Origin: Solidesulfovibrio magneticus RS-1
Lineage (GTDB): Bacteria > Desulfobacterota > Desulfovibrionia > Desulfovibrionales > Desulfovibrionaceae
Direction of reading: 5' to 3'
DNA: 64,000 nucleotides
Assembly (NCBI RefSeq): GCF_000010665.1
Contig: NC_012796.1
Span: 2,385,501-2,449,500 of the forward strand
Position numbers and translations under genes: made by a program
In this document: piece by piece, positions 1 to 8,260 of the stretch
Layout: the number at the start of each line of letters is the position of its first letter
Position numbering within the stretch: position 1 is the first letter of the stretch
The notes under the pieces: model-generated
What the model saw: only the letters and a program-made list of their open reading frames with translations
What the model was told of the DNA's origin: nothing
Databases searched by the model: none

Positions 1-132
1 GTAGTCCACGCTCTTGGCTTCGGACGGGCCGAGATCGACCACGGCATGGCCGGCAGCGGCGAGATGGGCCGCGACAACGGTTTTGAGTTCCAGGCCGGCA
101 TGGTCGGAGCCGAGGAAAACGGTCTTGGGCAT
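1..132 (-). CDS. rpiB: Ribose-5-phosphate isomerase B, N-terminal part (cut by window edge)
   Basis: The first 44 codons read from an ATG at 132 down to the window edge. The N-terminus MPKTVFLGSDHAGLELK matches the RpiB/LacAB family, in which the early SDHAG segment forms part of the substrate site. The enzyme interconverts ribose 5-phosphate and ribulose 5-phosphate in the cytoplasmic pentose phosphate pathway. It lies 23 bp downstream of the lipoprotein gene on the same strand, so co-transcription is likely. The catalytic cysteine and the rest of the protein lie outside the window, so identity rests on the N-terminus alone. Confidence 0.85.
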   Translation of the reverse strand, partial: MPKTVFLGSDHAGLELKTVVAAHLAAAGHAVVDLGPSEAKSVDY

Positions 133-155
133 GGGCGTACTCCGCGTGGCGCGGT

Positions 156-986
156 TTAAAGTTCCGGCAAAAGCCCGCCGTCGCCGGCGGCGTCCAGGGG
201 CCGCACGGCCACGTTTGGCGGGACGGGCAGTTCCAAGTCGGCGGCCGGGTAGGGGGCCGGGCGGGGGGAGAGGGTCTTGACGCGAAGGATAAGCGTCGCT
301 CCGCCGGGGGTGGTCAGGACAAGGCGTCTGGCCACGGGCGCGCCATAGCCCGGGGTCGCCTCGTCGTCCTCGAAATCGATGCGCCAGGGTTCCACGCCCC
401 GGCCGGTCAGATGTCGCGGTTTCCCTTGGAAGTCAAGGGTGAGCGAGGACAGGCGCGGGTCGCCGGTAAAGGCGTATTCGTAGCCGCCTTGGACTTTCTT
501 GGCCGAGGCATAACGGGGCGAGGCCAGTTCGCCCAGGCGTCCCGAGACGATGGCGGCCAATTCGCGCAGGGTAAAGGGCAGAGGCATCCCGAGCTTGGCC
601 GCGCCGACCCGGGTGTCGGCGTGGGTGTAAAGGGTGTCGCGGCTGGGCACGAAGGCGGTGAATTCGCCGCCGGCCTCGCGCAGATGGGCGTAGGCCCCGC
701 CCATGGGCGTGGTCAGGTCCAGGCGCACCGGCGCGGCGTAGTTGCCGAAAAAGCGGTAGTTGAGCCGGCCGCTCTTGCCAGCCCGGGCGAAGCTCAAGGA
801 ACCGGACAGGGAAAAGGCCTTGGCCGGCTCATTTTTGGCTTGGGCGTCCAGGAAAGTCTGGTAGACGGCCTTGGCCTCGTCGGCGGGGCCTGGCGCGCCG
901 GGTTTGGCCGGGGCGCAGCCGCCGAGGGCGGCCACGACCAGGGCGGCGAAAAGCAGCAGGCGGGCGGGCAGGGCGCTGCGGCGCAT
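156..986 (-). CDS. LolB-like outer-membrane lipoprotein
   Basis: 276 aa. A signal peptide ends in a lipobox LGGC (Cys24), so the mature protein should be lipid-anchored. The body (about residues 55-250) has the alternating hydrophobic pattern of a LolB/DUF4292-type beta-barrel half that binds lipid acyl chains. By family it would act in lipoprotein handling at the outer membrane, but sequence identity to LolB is low and the role is inferred. The ATG directly abuts the stop of the TPR gene upstream (986/987), which suggests translational coupling. It is followed by rpiB. Confidence 0.65.
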   Translation of the reverse strand: MRRSALPARLLLFAALVVAALGGCAPAKPGAPGPADEAKAVYQTFLDAQAKNEPAKAFSLSGSLSFARAGKSGRLNYRFFGNYAAPVRLDLTTPMGGAYAHLREAGGEFTAFVPSRDTLYTHADTRVGAAKLGMPLPFTLRELAAIVSGRLGELASPRYASAKKVQGGYEYAFTGDPRLSSLTLDFQGKPRHLTGRGVEPWRIDFEDDEATPGYGAPVARRLVLTTPGGATLILRVKTLSPRPAPYPAADLELPVPPNVAVRPLDAAGDGGLLPEL

Positions 987-2699
987 TTACAGGGCCTCCA
1001 GCTTCTTTTTCACGGCGGCCGGCGTCTCGGAGCCGAGTTCCAGGGCACTGCGGTAGGCCTTGCGAGCCTCTTCGGGCCGGCCGGCGGCCACGGCGATGTC
1101 GCCGTAGTGCTCCCAGATGATGGCGTCCTTGACCTTCTGGGCAATGGCCTTTTCAATGGCGGCAAAGGCCGCGTCGGTTCTTTTGAGCTTGTACAACGTC
1201 CAGGCCAGGGAATCGAGAAAAAAGGGATTGTCCGGCTCTTTTTCCAGGGCCTTTTCGATCATGGACAGGGCCCGCTCCAGATCGCGGCCTTCCTCGGCCA
1301 GGGAATAGCCGAGATAGTTGAGGGCATCAGGGTGGCTGCCGTCCTTGGCCACGATGCGTTCCATGACGGCCTTGGCCTCGTCGCGGCGTTTGAGTTTTTC
1401 CAGGCCCACGCCGTAACGGTAGAGGATATCCAGGTCGTCAGGCCAGGTCTTGACGGCTTCTTCCAGGGTCTTGACCGCTCCGGCGATGTCGCCGGCCTTG
1501 TCCTTGACGGCGGCTTCCAGGGCGACAAACTCGCGCCGGTCCGGGAAGCGCTCCCTGGCCTCGCGCACCACGGCGGCGGCGGCAGCCATGTTGCCGGTTT
1601 CGGACGCAATCTGGACGCGAAAGCTCAAGCTCTTGTCGTAATTCGGATTGTCCGCCGGCACCTTGGCCAGAATGGCCAGGGCCGCCTTGGGGTTTTTCTC
1701 GCCTTCATAGGTGAGCACGGCGTCGTAGAAGGGCAGGTCCGGGCTTGACGGGTCGGCGGCGCGCAGCATTTCGTAAACCTGCCGGGCCTGTTTGGGCTGG
1801 CCGGCCTCGACCAGGGCGGACATGGCGTCGAGGTATTGCGATTTGCCGGTGGGGCCTTCCTTGAGCAGGGCCAGCGCCTTGGCCGGATTTTTCTGGCGGA
1901 TGGCCAAGCGCACGAGCTTGGCCCGCACCTCGGGTGATTCCTCGCCAAGGGACAGCATCCGCTGGTAGGCGTCCTGGGCGCCTTTGAAATCCCCTTCGGC
2001 TTCGAGCAGGGCGGCCAGTTCGGCCCAGGCCGGCATGAGGCCGGCGTCGGCGGCCACGGCGGCCCGGTAATGGCGCATGGCGTCCTTGGCCCGCCCGGAG
2101 CCCGCGGCGGCCTTGGCCATCAAATAGAGCACCGTGGCGTCGCGTTCGCCTTCGGGAATGCGGCCCAGCAGTTCTCCGGCCTCCTTGTTGCGGCCGGCGT
2201 CGATCTCCAGCGAGGCCAGTTCCTGGACGGCGGCGTAGTCCTTGGGCTGGCTGGCCAGGAAGGATTCGAGAACCTTGATGGCCTGGTCGTTGAGCCGGCG
2301 CATCTGGTAGGCGTTAGCCAGATAGAAATTGACCTGCCGGCTGCCGGGAAAGGCGGTCCGGGCTTGTTCCAGGGTTTCGGTGGCCTTTTCCCGCTCGTTT
2401 TGTCCCCAGTAGAGGTTGGCCAGCTCCACGGAAAGATCGGGCGAGGGGTGGGCGGCGGCCAGCCCGGCCAGGGTCTGGGCGGCGTCCTCCTTGCGGCCCT
2501 GGCGTAGGAGATCCTGGTAGACCAGGAACTGGTAATTCACCTCGGCCGACGGGGACAGACCGCGCGCCGCATAGGCGTTGCGGGCCAGCCGGCTGGAGGC
2601 GCAGGAGTTGGACAACAGACACGGCAAAAGCGCCAGGACCAGCAGGACTGGCAGGCGCGCCGGGAACAGGCGGTTTCGTGCTTCGGGCATGACCGGCAT
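987..2699 (-). CDS. TPR-repeat protein, secreted or lipid-anchored
   Basis: 570 aa. A hydrophobic N-terminus (about residues 14-30) ends near Cys33 in a weak lipobox-like SNSC, so lipid anchoring is possible but not certain. The rest is a solenoid of tetratricopeptide units, with clear ones such as the segments around ALNYLGYSLAEEG, FFLDSLAWTLYKL and AIIWEHYGDIAVAAG near the C-terminus. TPR solenoids are protein-binding scaffolds. Location next to a LolB-like lipoprotein suggests an envelope assembly job. Two ATGs (2699, 2690) are possible starts and neither has a strong ribosome site. Confidence 0.75.
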   Translation of the reverse strand: MPVMPEARNRLFPARLPVLLVLALLPCLLSNSCASSRLARNAYAARGLSPSAEVNYQFLVYQDLLRQGRKEDAAQTLAGLAAAHPSPDLSVELANLYWGQNEREKATETLEQARTAFPGSRQVNFYLANAYQMRRLNDQAIKVLESFLASQPKDYAAVQELASLEIDAGRNKEAGELLGRIPEGERDATVLYLMAKAAAGSGRAKDAMRHYRAAVAADAGLMPAWAELAALLEAEGDFKGAQDAYQRMLSLGEESPEVRAKLVRLAIRQKNPAKALALLKEGPTGKSQYLDAMSALVEAGQPKQARQVYEMLRAADPSSPDLPFYDAVLTYEGEKNPKAALAILAKVPADNPNYDKSLSFRVQIASETGNMAAAAAVVREARERFPDRREFVALEAAVKDKAGDIAGAVKTLEEAVKTWPDDLDILYRYGVGLEKLKRRDEAKAVMERIVAKDGSHPDALNYLGYSLAEEGRDLERALSMIEKALEKEPDNPFFLDSLAWTLYKLKRTDAAFAAIEKAIAQKVKDAIIWEHYGDIAVAAGRPEEARKAYRSALELGSETPAAVKKKLEAL

Positions 2700-2710
2700 C
2701 CGTTGCGCCG

Positions 2711-2748
2711 GCCGGCCCCGCCGCCCGGCAAGGGGCGGCGGGGCCGGC
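2711..2748. terminator. Perfect 16-bp GC hairpin between rpoH and the TPR gene
   Basis: Positions 2711-2726 and 2733-2748 are perfect inverted repeats of 16 bp with a 6-base loop. On the minus strand it follows the rpoH stop. No T-run follows it, so it may attenuate or protect the rpoH mRNA end rather than act as a classical intrinsic terminator. Confidence 0.5.
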
Positions 2749-2757
2749 TTGGCGGCG

Positions 2758-3804
2758 CTATTCGTCCTTGTGAATCCAGTCCGAGGAAAAATCCTCGATG
2801 CGTTTGGACAGATGATCCTTAAGCTTTTCCAGGAGCCGGGATTCGATCTGGCGCACCCGTTCCCGGGTGATGCCGTATTTCGCGCCGATTTCCCGCAGGG
2901 TCACGGGAGAGTCGGACAGGATGCGGTTGTCGAGCAGCTCAATCTCTTTCTCGTTGAGCTTGGGCCGGATGGACTGGATGTGCTTGTCGAGCTGGTGCGA
3001 GATCTCGTCGCCGGCCAGGATCTCCTCGATGCCGGGCGTGAGCGCCGGCAGGAAATCCAGACGCGTGGACGTGGTGTCGTCGCCTAGGGACACGTCCAGG
3101 GACAGATCGTTGCCGCTTAAGCGCTGATCCATCTCCACAATGTCGGATTCCGTGACGTTTAGGGCCTGGGAGAGCTGGGCGGCGCTGGGGTCGAAGCCGA
3201 GGCTTTGCAGACGCTGGCGTTCCTTGTTCAAATTATAGAACAGTTTGCGCTGGGCCTGAGTAGTCCCGATCTTGACCATGCGCCAGTTGTCCATGATGTA
3301 CTTGAGGATGTAGGCCTTGATCCAATAGGCGGCGTAATAGGAGAATTTGATGCCCTTGTCCGGGTCGAACTTGGTCACGGCCCGCATGAGGCCGACGTTG
3401 CCTTCCTGGATGAGGTCAAGCACGTTTTGCATCCAGCGGCGCTGGAAGTCCATGGCGATCTTGACCACCAGACGCAGATGGGAGGAAATGAGGCGAAAGG
3501 CTGCTTTTTGATCGTTCGCGTCGCGCACCCGGCGGGCCAGTTCCTGCTCTTCCTCGGGCTTGAGCATGGGAAACTTCCCGATTTCACGCAGATAGAGCTG
3601 GAGCGGGTCACGGGTGGAGAGCGAACCCTCGGAGCGGGGGCGCGGCGCTGGCAAAGTGAACGTGTCGGCAGCGTCTATTTCAAGGTCGGGGTCGAGGGTT
3701 GGTTCGTGGGCGTCGTCGTCGGCGTCGGCGTCGAGCACCTCGGGCTCGACCGGGTCGAGGTCCGTGTCATCAGGGGAAATTTCTTGATCGTCGTGGATTT
3801 CCAT
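2758..3804 (-). CDS. rpoH: RNA polymerase sigma-32 factor RpoH
   Basis: 348 aa sigma-70 family factor. Region 2 is clear (for example SSHLRLVVKIAMDFQRRW and FSYYAAYWIKAYI). An RpoH box QRKLFYNLN (about residues 185-193) separates sigma-32 from RpoD/RpoS. A region-4 helix-turn-helix lies at about 303-322 (LREIGAKYGITRERVRQIE). It should direct RNA polymerase to heat-shock promoters. Usual RpoH length is about 285 aa. The extra length here is a strongly acidic N-terminal extension of about 60 residues. It is divergent from metH. No CIRCE-like element was seen upstream. Confidence 0.9.
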   Translation of the reverse strand: MEIHDDQEISPDDTDLDPVEPEVLDADADDDAHEPTLDPDLEIDAADTFTLPAPRPRSEGSLSTRDPLQLYLREIGKFPMLKPEEEQELARRVRDANDQKAAFRLISSHLRLVVKIAMDFQRRWMQNVLDLIQEGNVGLMRAVTKFDPDKGIKFSYYAAYWIKAYILKYIMDNWRMVKIGTTQAQRKLFYNLNKERQRLQSLGFDPSAAQLSQALNVTESDIVEMDQRLSGNDLSLDVSLGDDTTSTRLDFLPALTPGIEEILAGDEISHQLDKHIQSIRPKLNEKEIELLDNRILSDSPVTLREIGAKYGITRERVRQIESRLLEKLKDHLSKRIEDFSSDWIHKDE

Positions 3805-4002
3805 CGGATACTGACCGTGCTTACGGGTGCGGCCGCACCGCTTGAGTTGGCCCGGGCAGGTTGCCCGCGCCGGTAAAGGCGCTGTCTCGCATGCCTACCT
3901 CTCCCTGTAAAGTTTTGGTTTGTCCTTTTCAATGTTTTTCAGTAGACGGGCCGCGTTTCTCGTCAACGACAAGCGGGCCGCCGGCCGGCTGAAGGAGATC
4001 TT
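3805..4002. other. Divergent rpoH/metH intergenic region
   Basis: 198 bp carrying both 5' leaders. An AAGGAG ribosome site lies at about 3992-3997 for metH. An AT-richer patch lies at 3900-3950. I could not pick out a convincing -35/-10 pair for either gene and see no cobalamin or SAM riboswitch signature. Confidence 0.5.
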
Positions 4003-6420
4003 GTGGGCGATTTCAGAAAGGCGCTTGCCGACGACACGCTGCTCCTGTTTGACGGAGCCATGGGCACCCTGCTCCAGGGCCGGGGCCTGTCCGCCGGTCA
4101 GTCCCCGGAACTGTTCGGCCTGACCAACCCCGACGCCATCATCGGCGCGCACCGGGATTATGTCCAGGCCGGCTCCCGGGTCATCACCACCAACACCTTC
4201 GGCGGCTCGCGCTACAAGCTGCCGGCCGGCACCGACGTCGCCGGGCTCAACCGCGAAATGGCCCGTCTGGCCCGGCAGGCCGCCGGGCCGGGCGTGTTCG
4301 TGGCCGGCTCAGTCGGCCCCACCGGCCACTTTGTCGCCCCCCTTGGCAAAGCCAGTCTGCGCGATCTGGTCGAGGCCTTTGCCGAGCAGATTCGGGGCCT
4401 GGCCGAGGGCGGCTGCGATCTCATCATTGGCGAGACCCACTTCGACCTGGCCGAGGCCAAGGCCGTCATCCTGGCCTGCCGGCAGGTCTGCTCCCTGCCC
4501 GTGGCCATGTGCATGACCTTCGAAGGCGCGGCCAGCCTCACCGGATCAAGCCCCGAAGTGTTTGCCGACGCCATGGAGAATTTGGGCGTCGCGCTTATCG
4601 GCGTCAACTGCGGCCAGGGCCCCGACGACATGCGCCTAGTCGGCGAAGCCTTCTCGCGCCGCCTGAAAACGCCCTTTTTCGTCAAGCCCAACGCCGGGAT
4701 GCCGCGTCTGGAAAACGGCCGCACCGTATTTCCCATGGGACCTGACGAATTCGCCGAAAAGACCGCCCGCTTTGTTGATCTCGGGGCCAAGGCCTTGTCC
4801 GGCTGCTGCGGCACCACCCCGGCCCACATCGCCGCCTTGGGCGCGGCCCTTGCCCCCCGCAGCTGGAAGCGGGTCGACACGCCAGACCGCCCGGTCCTGG
4901 CCGTCACCTCGCGCTCCATGGTCGTGCCCATCGGCGGCGGCGCGCCCCTGGCCGTCATCGGCGAGCGCATCAATCCAACAGGCAAGGCCGAGCTGGCTGC
5001 CGAACTGGCCGCCGGAGAGTTCGCCAAGGCCCTGCACTTCGCCGAGGAGCAAACCGCTGCCGGGGCGCATATTCTCGACGTCAACGTGGGCGCGCCCATG
5101 GTCGACGAGACGGCCGTCCTGCCGGGGCTGGCCCTGGAACTGGTCAAGCGGCAGCAGTTGCCCCTGTGCCTCGATTCCAACAACATCGACGCCCTGACCG
5201 CCGGCCTGTGGGCCTATCCGGGCACGCCCCTGGTCAATTCCATCAGCGGCGAACCCGGCCGCATGGAGCGCCTGGGGCCCGTCTGCCGCGACCACGGCGC
5301 GCCGTTTATCCTGCTGCCGCTCAAAGGCCGCAAGCTCCCGGTCAGCGCCGCCGAACGCCTGGCCATCATCGAGGAGCTGCTTCTCCAGGCCGAGGCCCTG
5401 GGCATCCCGCGCCGCCTCATCCTGGTCGATGCTCTGGCGCTCACCGTCTCCTCCAAGCCCGAGGCCGCCCTGGCCTGCCTGGAGGTCATCCGGACCTGCC
5501 GGGACAAGTGGGGGCTGCCCACCGTGCTTGGCCTGTCCAACATTTCCTTTGGCCTGCCGGGCCGGGAGCTCGTCAACAGCGCCTTTTTCGCCATGTGCCT
5601 GGGGGCCGGCATGGCCGCGGCCATCGCCAACCCCAACGTGCCGCGCCTCATGGAGACCTTGGCCGCCGGCGAGGTGCTCATGGGCCGCGATCCCCAGGCC
5701 GGGCGGTACATCGCCGGCTACGCCGGCTGGAAGCCCAGTTCGGGCGGCGGGAACGGATCTCCGTCCGGCCCGGCCTCGGGCGGGGCCGACGACGGCCAAA
5801 GTCCGCTGCGTCGGGCCGTGGTCTACGGCCGGCGTGAAGAGGTGCTGGAGCGCATCGAAAAGGCTTTGGCCGAGGGAGCCGACGCGGCCACGCTGCTTGG
5901 CGAGGAGCTTATTCCCGGCATCATGAGCGTGGGCGAGCGCTACGAGCGCAAGGAATTCTACCTGCCCCAGCTTTTGGCCGCCGCCGAGGCCATGCGGGCC
6001 GGCTTCACCCGCCTGGAGCCGCTTCTGACCGAGGCCGGCGCGGCCGCCAAGGCCCGCATTGTCATGGCCACGGTGGAGGGCGACATCCACGACATCGGCA
6101 AGAACATCGTGTGCCTGATGCTCAAAAACCACGGTTTCGAAGTCATCGACCTCGGCAAGGACGTGCCTGCGGCCCGCATCGTGGAAGCGGCCGAGGAGCA
6201 CAAGGCCGCCGTCATCGGCCTTTCGGCGCTTATGACCACCACCATGGTGCGCATGGAGGACACGGTACGCCTGCTGCGGGACAAGGGCCTGGCCATCCCG
6301 GTCATGGTCGGCGGGGCGGTGGTCACCGAGGCTTTTGCCAAGTCCATCGGCGCGGCCGCCTACGCCGCCGACGCCGTGGACGCCGTGCGCCAGGCCAAGG
6401 CCCTGGCCGGCGGGGCCTAG
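4003..6420 (+). CDS. metH: Cobalamin-dependent methionine synthase, short form
   Basis: 805 aa from a GTG start set by the AAGGAG just upstream. Domains in order: homocysteine methyltransferase (about 1-290) with zinc ligands in GVNCG (about Cys202) and GCCG (about 267-270); a pterin-binding methyltetrahydrofolate domain (about 300-575; GERINPTG); a flexible Ser/Gly linker (about 580-595); the B12 cap and cobalamin-binding domain with DIHDIG (about 693-698) supplying the lower axial His. It transfers methyl from methyltetrahydrofolate to homocysteine. The SAM/flavodoxin reactivation domain of E. coli MetH is absent, so reductive reactivation must be supplied in trans. A 7-bp hairpin follows at 6429-6446. 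Confidence 0.95.
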   Translation: MGDFRKALADDTLLLFDGAMGTLLQGRGLSAGQSPELFGLTNPDAIIGAHRDYVQAGSRVITTNTFGGSRYKLPAGTDVAGLNREMARLARQAAGPGVFVAGSVGPTGHFVAPLGKASLRDLVEAFAEQIRGLAEGGCDLIIGETHFDLAEAKAVILACRQVCSLPVAMCMTFEGAASLTGSSPEVFADAMENLGVALIGVNCGQGPDDMRLVGEAFSRRLKTPFFVKPNAGMPRLENGRTVFPMGPDEFAEKTARFVDLGAKALSGCCGTTPAHIAALGAALAPRSWKRVDTPDRPVLAVTSRSMVVPIGGGAPLAVIGERINPTGKAELAAELAAGEFAKALHFAEEQTAAGAHILDVNVGAPMVDETAVLPGLALELVKRQQLPLCLDSNNIDALTAGLWAYPGTPLVNSISGEPGRMERLGPVCRDHGAPFILLPLKGRKLPVSAAERLAIIEELLLQAEALGIPRRLILVDALALTVSSKPEAALACLEVIRTCRDKWGLPTVLGLSNISFGLPGRELVNSAFFAMCLGAGMAAAIANPNVPRLMETLAAGEVLMGRDPQAGRYIAGYAGWKPSSGGGNGSPSGPASGGADDGQSPLRRAVVYGRREEVLERIEKALAEGADAATLLGEELIPGIMSVGERYERKEFYLPQLLAAAEAMRAGFTRLEPLLTEAGAAAKARIVMATVEGDIHDIGKNIVCLMLKNHGFEVIDLGKDVPAARIVEAAEEHKAAVIGLSALMTTTMVRMEDTVRLLRDKGLAIPVMVGGAVVTEAFAKSIGAAAYAADAVDAVRQAKALAGGA

Positions 6421-6706
6421 GGGCGCGCCCTCGACAACCGTCGAGGACGATTCGCGGTTATTTTACATAAATATTTGATTTATAGTGGGAAATTCTGTCG
6501 CATTTGTTAAGGGGCGCGACACTGGCCTTCGCGGCCGACCGGGAGTACTGAGCGGTGATCATGCTGTCGCCAATCGTTTCCCGAAAGGCGCAAGCGGCCT
6601 GTTTCGAACCCGCGGCAGTAGGAAAAAACAACTGGCGCGGCCCGGCGCGTTTGGAGTAAAAGCTCCTGGCGGCCACGCCGCGCAATCGCACTCGTGGAGG
6701 ACGCCG
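6421..6706 (+). other. Gene-free stretch between metH and the thioredoxin-like gene
   Basis: 286 bp. It opens with a small hairpin (6429-6446, stem CCTCGAC/GTCGAGG) that may end the metH message but lacks a T-run. An AT-rich patch follows at 6455-6485. The remainder is GC-rich. The open reading through 6485-6706 has no ribosome site and is probably leader rather than coding. A short A-run at about 6622-6628 recalls those in the two larger gene-free stretches of the window, but the similarity is too weak to claim. Confidence 0.4.
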
Positions 6707-7177
6707 TTGCGTATTTCTTCCCTCATGCTGGCTCTGGCGCTTTTGTGCCTGCCCGCCACCAAGGCCTTGGCCCAGGACGCCGGAACCATAAACGGCCAGG
6801 GCGTCCTTGACGCCGTGGTCGCGGCCCAGGGCAAGGTCGTGGTCATCGACTTCTTCGCTTCCTGGTGCAAGCCCTGCCTCATGGAGATTCCGGAGTTCAT
6901 TGAGGCCCGCAAGCACTATCCCGCCGACAAGGTGGTCTTTATCGGCATCTCCCTGGACCAGGATCAGGGGCAGTACTTCCGCTTCGTCAAGCAGACGCCC
7001 TTCAATTTTCCGGTCTATCTGGCCGATCCCGACGTCATCAGCACTTTTGGTGTCAAGATGATTCCCAAGACCATTATCTATGACCCGGCCGGCCAGCAGG
7101 CGCTCAACCATTCCGGCTTCATGCCCGGCGAGATGCTGCGCCAGATTCTCGACAAGCTCATCGGCGGCGAGAAATGA
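6707..7177 (+). CDS. Periplasmic TlpA/ResA-type thioredoxin-like protein
   Basis: 156 aa from a TTG start, chosen because GGAGGA lies 5 bases upstream and the following 22 residues form a clean signal peptide ending near ALAQ. The thioredoxin fold carries an active-site CKPC (Cys54-Cys57, after DFFASW) and a cis-Pro loop (KMIPKTIIYD). Proteins of this family reduce disulfides in the periplasm, often for cytochrome c maturation, which would suit an organism rich in c-type cytochromes; this role is inferred. It overlaps the following acetyltransferase gene by 4 bp (ATGA). Confidence 0.85.
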   Translation: MRISSLMLALALLCLPATKALAQDAGTINGQGVLDAVVAAQGKVVVIDFFASWCKPCLMEIPEFIEARKHYPADKVVFIGISLDQDQGQYFRFVKQTPFNFPVYLADPDVISTFGVKMIPKTIIYDPAGQQALNHSGFMPGEMLRQILDKLIGGEK

Positions 7178-7641
7178 ACGGGCTATTCATCCGCAAGGCG
7201 AGAATCCAGGACGTCAAACAGATTCACGCCCTTTTGATGAGCTGCGCCCGCAAGGAATTCTTGCTGCCGCGTTCCTACAACCAGCTCTACAGCCACCTGC
7301 GCGACTTCTTTGTCCTGGCCGAGCACGACGCCCCAGGCGTTCGCGGCTGCTGCGCCCTGTCCATCTGCTGGGAAGACATCGCCGAGATCCGTTCCCTGGC
7401 CGTGGACGAGGACATCCAAAAGCAAGGCTGGGGCGGCAAGCTCGTGGAAGCCTGCTTGTCCGACGCCGTGACCCTTGGCATCTTCCGGGTGTTCACCCTG
7501 ACCTACCGGCCGCACTTTTTCGAGCGGCTGGGCTTTGCGCCCGTGGAAAAGGAGCAGCTGCCCCAGAAAGTCTGGGCCGACTGCATCCATTGCCCCAAGT
7601 TTCCGGAGTGCGACGAGAACGCGCTCATCATGGAAATGTAG
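7174..7641 (+). CDS. GNAT acetyltransferase, probable short-form N-acetylglutamate synthase
   Basis: 155 aa GNAT domain with the acetyl-CoA loop around QKQGWGGKL (about residues 82-90) and C-terminal RLGFAPVEK. The tail KVWADCIHCPKFPECDE is typical of the stand-alone or ArgH-fused N-acetylglutamate synthases of many bacteria that lack classical ArgA, so the likely reaction is acetyl-CoA plus glutamate, the first arginine step. The start ATG overlaps the upstream stop. No other arginine gene is in the window, so the assignment rests on family resemblance. Confidence 0.75.
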   Translation: MNGLFIRKARIQDVKQIHALLMSCARKEFLLPRSYNQLYSHLRDFFVLAEHDAPGVRGCCALSICWEDIAEIRSLAVDEDIQKQGWGGKLVEACLSDAVTLGIFRVFTLTYRPHFFERLGFAPVEKEQLPQKVWADCIHCPKFPECDENALIMEM

Positions 7642-7682
7642 GCTTTTTCGCTTTATTATTATAAAATCAAACGCGGGGAACA

Positions 7683-8204
7683 ATGTCCGAGACCTTGCGA
7701 GAAGTGTTTGGCCAGGCGGCCATTGCCGCCCGGGTGGCCGAGCTTGGCCGTGACGTGTCGGCGGCCTACGCCGGCCAGGATGTGGTGCTTGTGGGCGTGC
7801 TCAAGGGCGCGTTGCCGTTTATGGCCGATCTGTTGCGGGCCTTGGATTTCTGCCCGGAACTCGATTTCGTGCGCGTGGCCAGCTACGGCGCGGGTGTGGC
7901 TCCGGGAGCGCTACGGTTTCTCATGGACCTCGAAACCGACATCGCCGGCCGCCATGTCCTGCTGGTGGAAGACATAGTGGACACCGGCCGCTCGTTGGCC
8001 TATCTCCTCAATATGCTTAAGGAGCGAAACCCGGCCAGTATCAAGGTCTGCACGCTGCTGGATAAGCCTTATCGCCGTGAGGTCGATGTGCCTGTGGATT
8101 TCGTCGGTTTTTCGGCCCCGCCGGTGTTTCTGGTGGGCTACGGCATGGACATCGGCGAACGGCTGCGGCGGCTGCCGGCGGTTTACGAACTGATCCAAGA
8201 ATAA
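7683..8204 (+). CDS. hpt: Hypoxanthine phosphoribosyltransferase
   Basis: 173 aa, the usual length for bacterial Hpt. The PRPP-binding loop is VLLVEDIVDTGRSL and the flexible loop region includes FVRVASYG. It salvages hypoxanthine (and perhaps guanine) with PRPP to form the nucleotide in the cytoplasm. It is preceded by 41 bp after the acetyltransferase and followed by 56 bp before the zinc-ribbon gene, so it probably sits in one transcription unit with them. Confidence 0.92.
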   Translation: MSETLREVFGQAAIAARVAELGRDVSAAYAGQDVVLVGVLKGALPFMADLLRALDFCPELDFVRVASYGAGVAPGALRFLMDLETDIAGRHVLLVEDIVDTGRSLAYLLNMLKERNPASIKVCTLLDKPYRREVDVPVDFVGFSAPPVFLVGYGMDIGERLRRLPAVYELIQE

Positions 8205-8260
8205 TGGCTTTGAAATTGCAGAGGTTGGCCTAAAAACGCAACCGGCGCGGGAAAGAAAAC

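Noticed and set aside
411-1748. Long plus-strand frame of 445 codons opposite the lipoprotein and TPR genes
   Set aside because: Antisense shadow typical of high-GC DNA; Gly/His-rich with no domain, while the minus strand has a clear lipobox and TPR units.
3893-4002. Cobalamin riboswitch upstream of metH
   Set aside because: The leader is too short and no B12 box (GCCACTG) is present.
4636-6201. 521-codon minus-strand frame within metH
   Set aside because: Shadow of metH; low-complexity Gly/His/Gln composition and no ribosome site.
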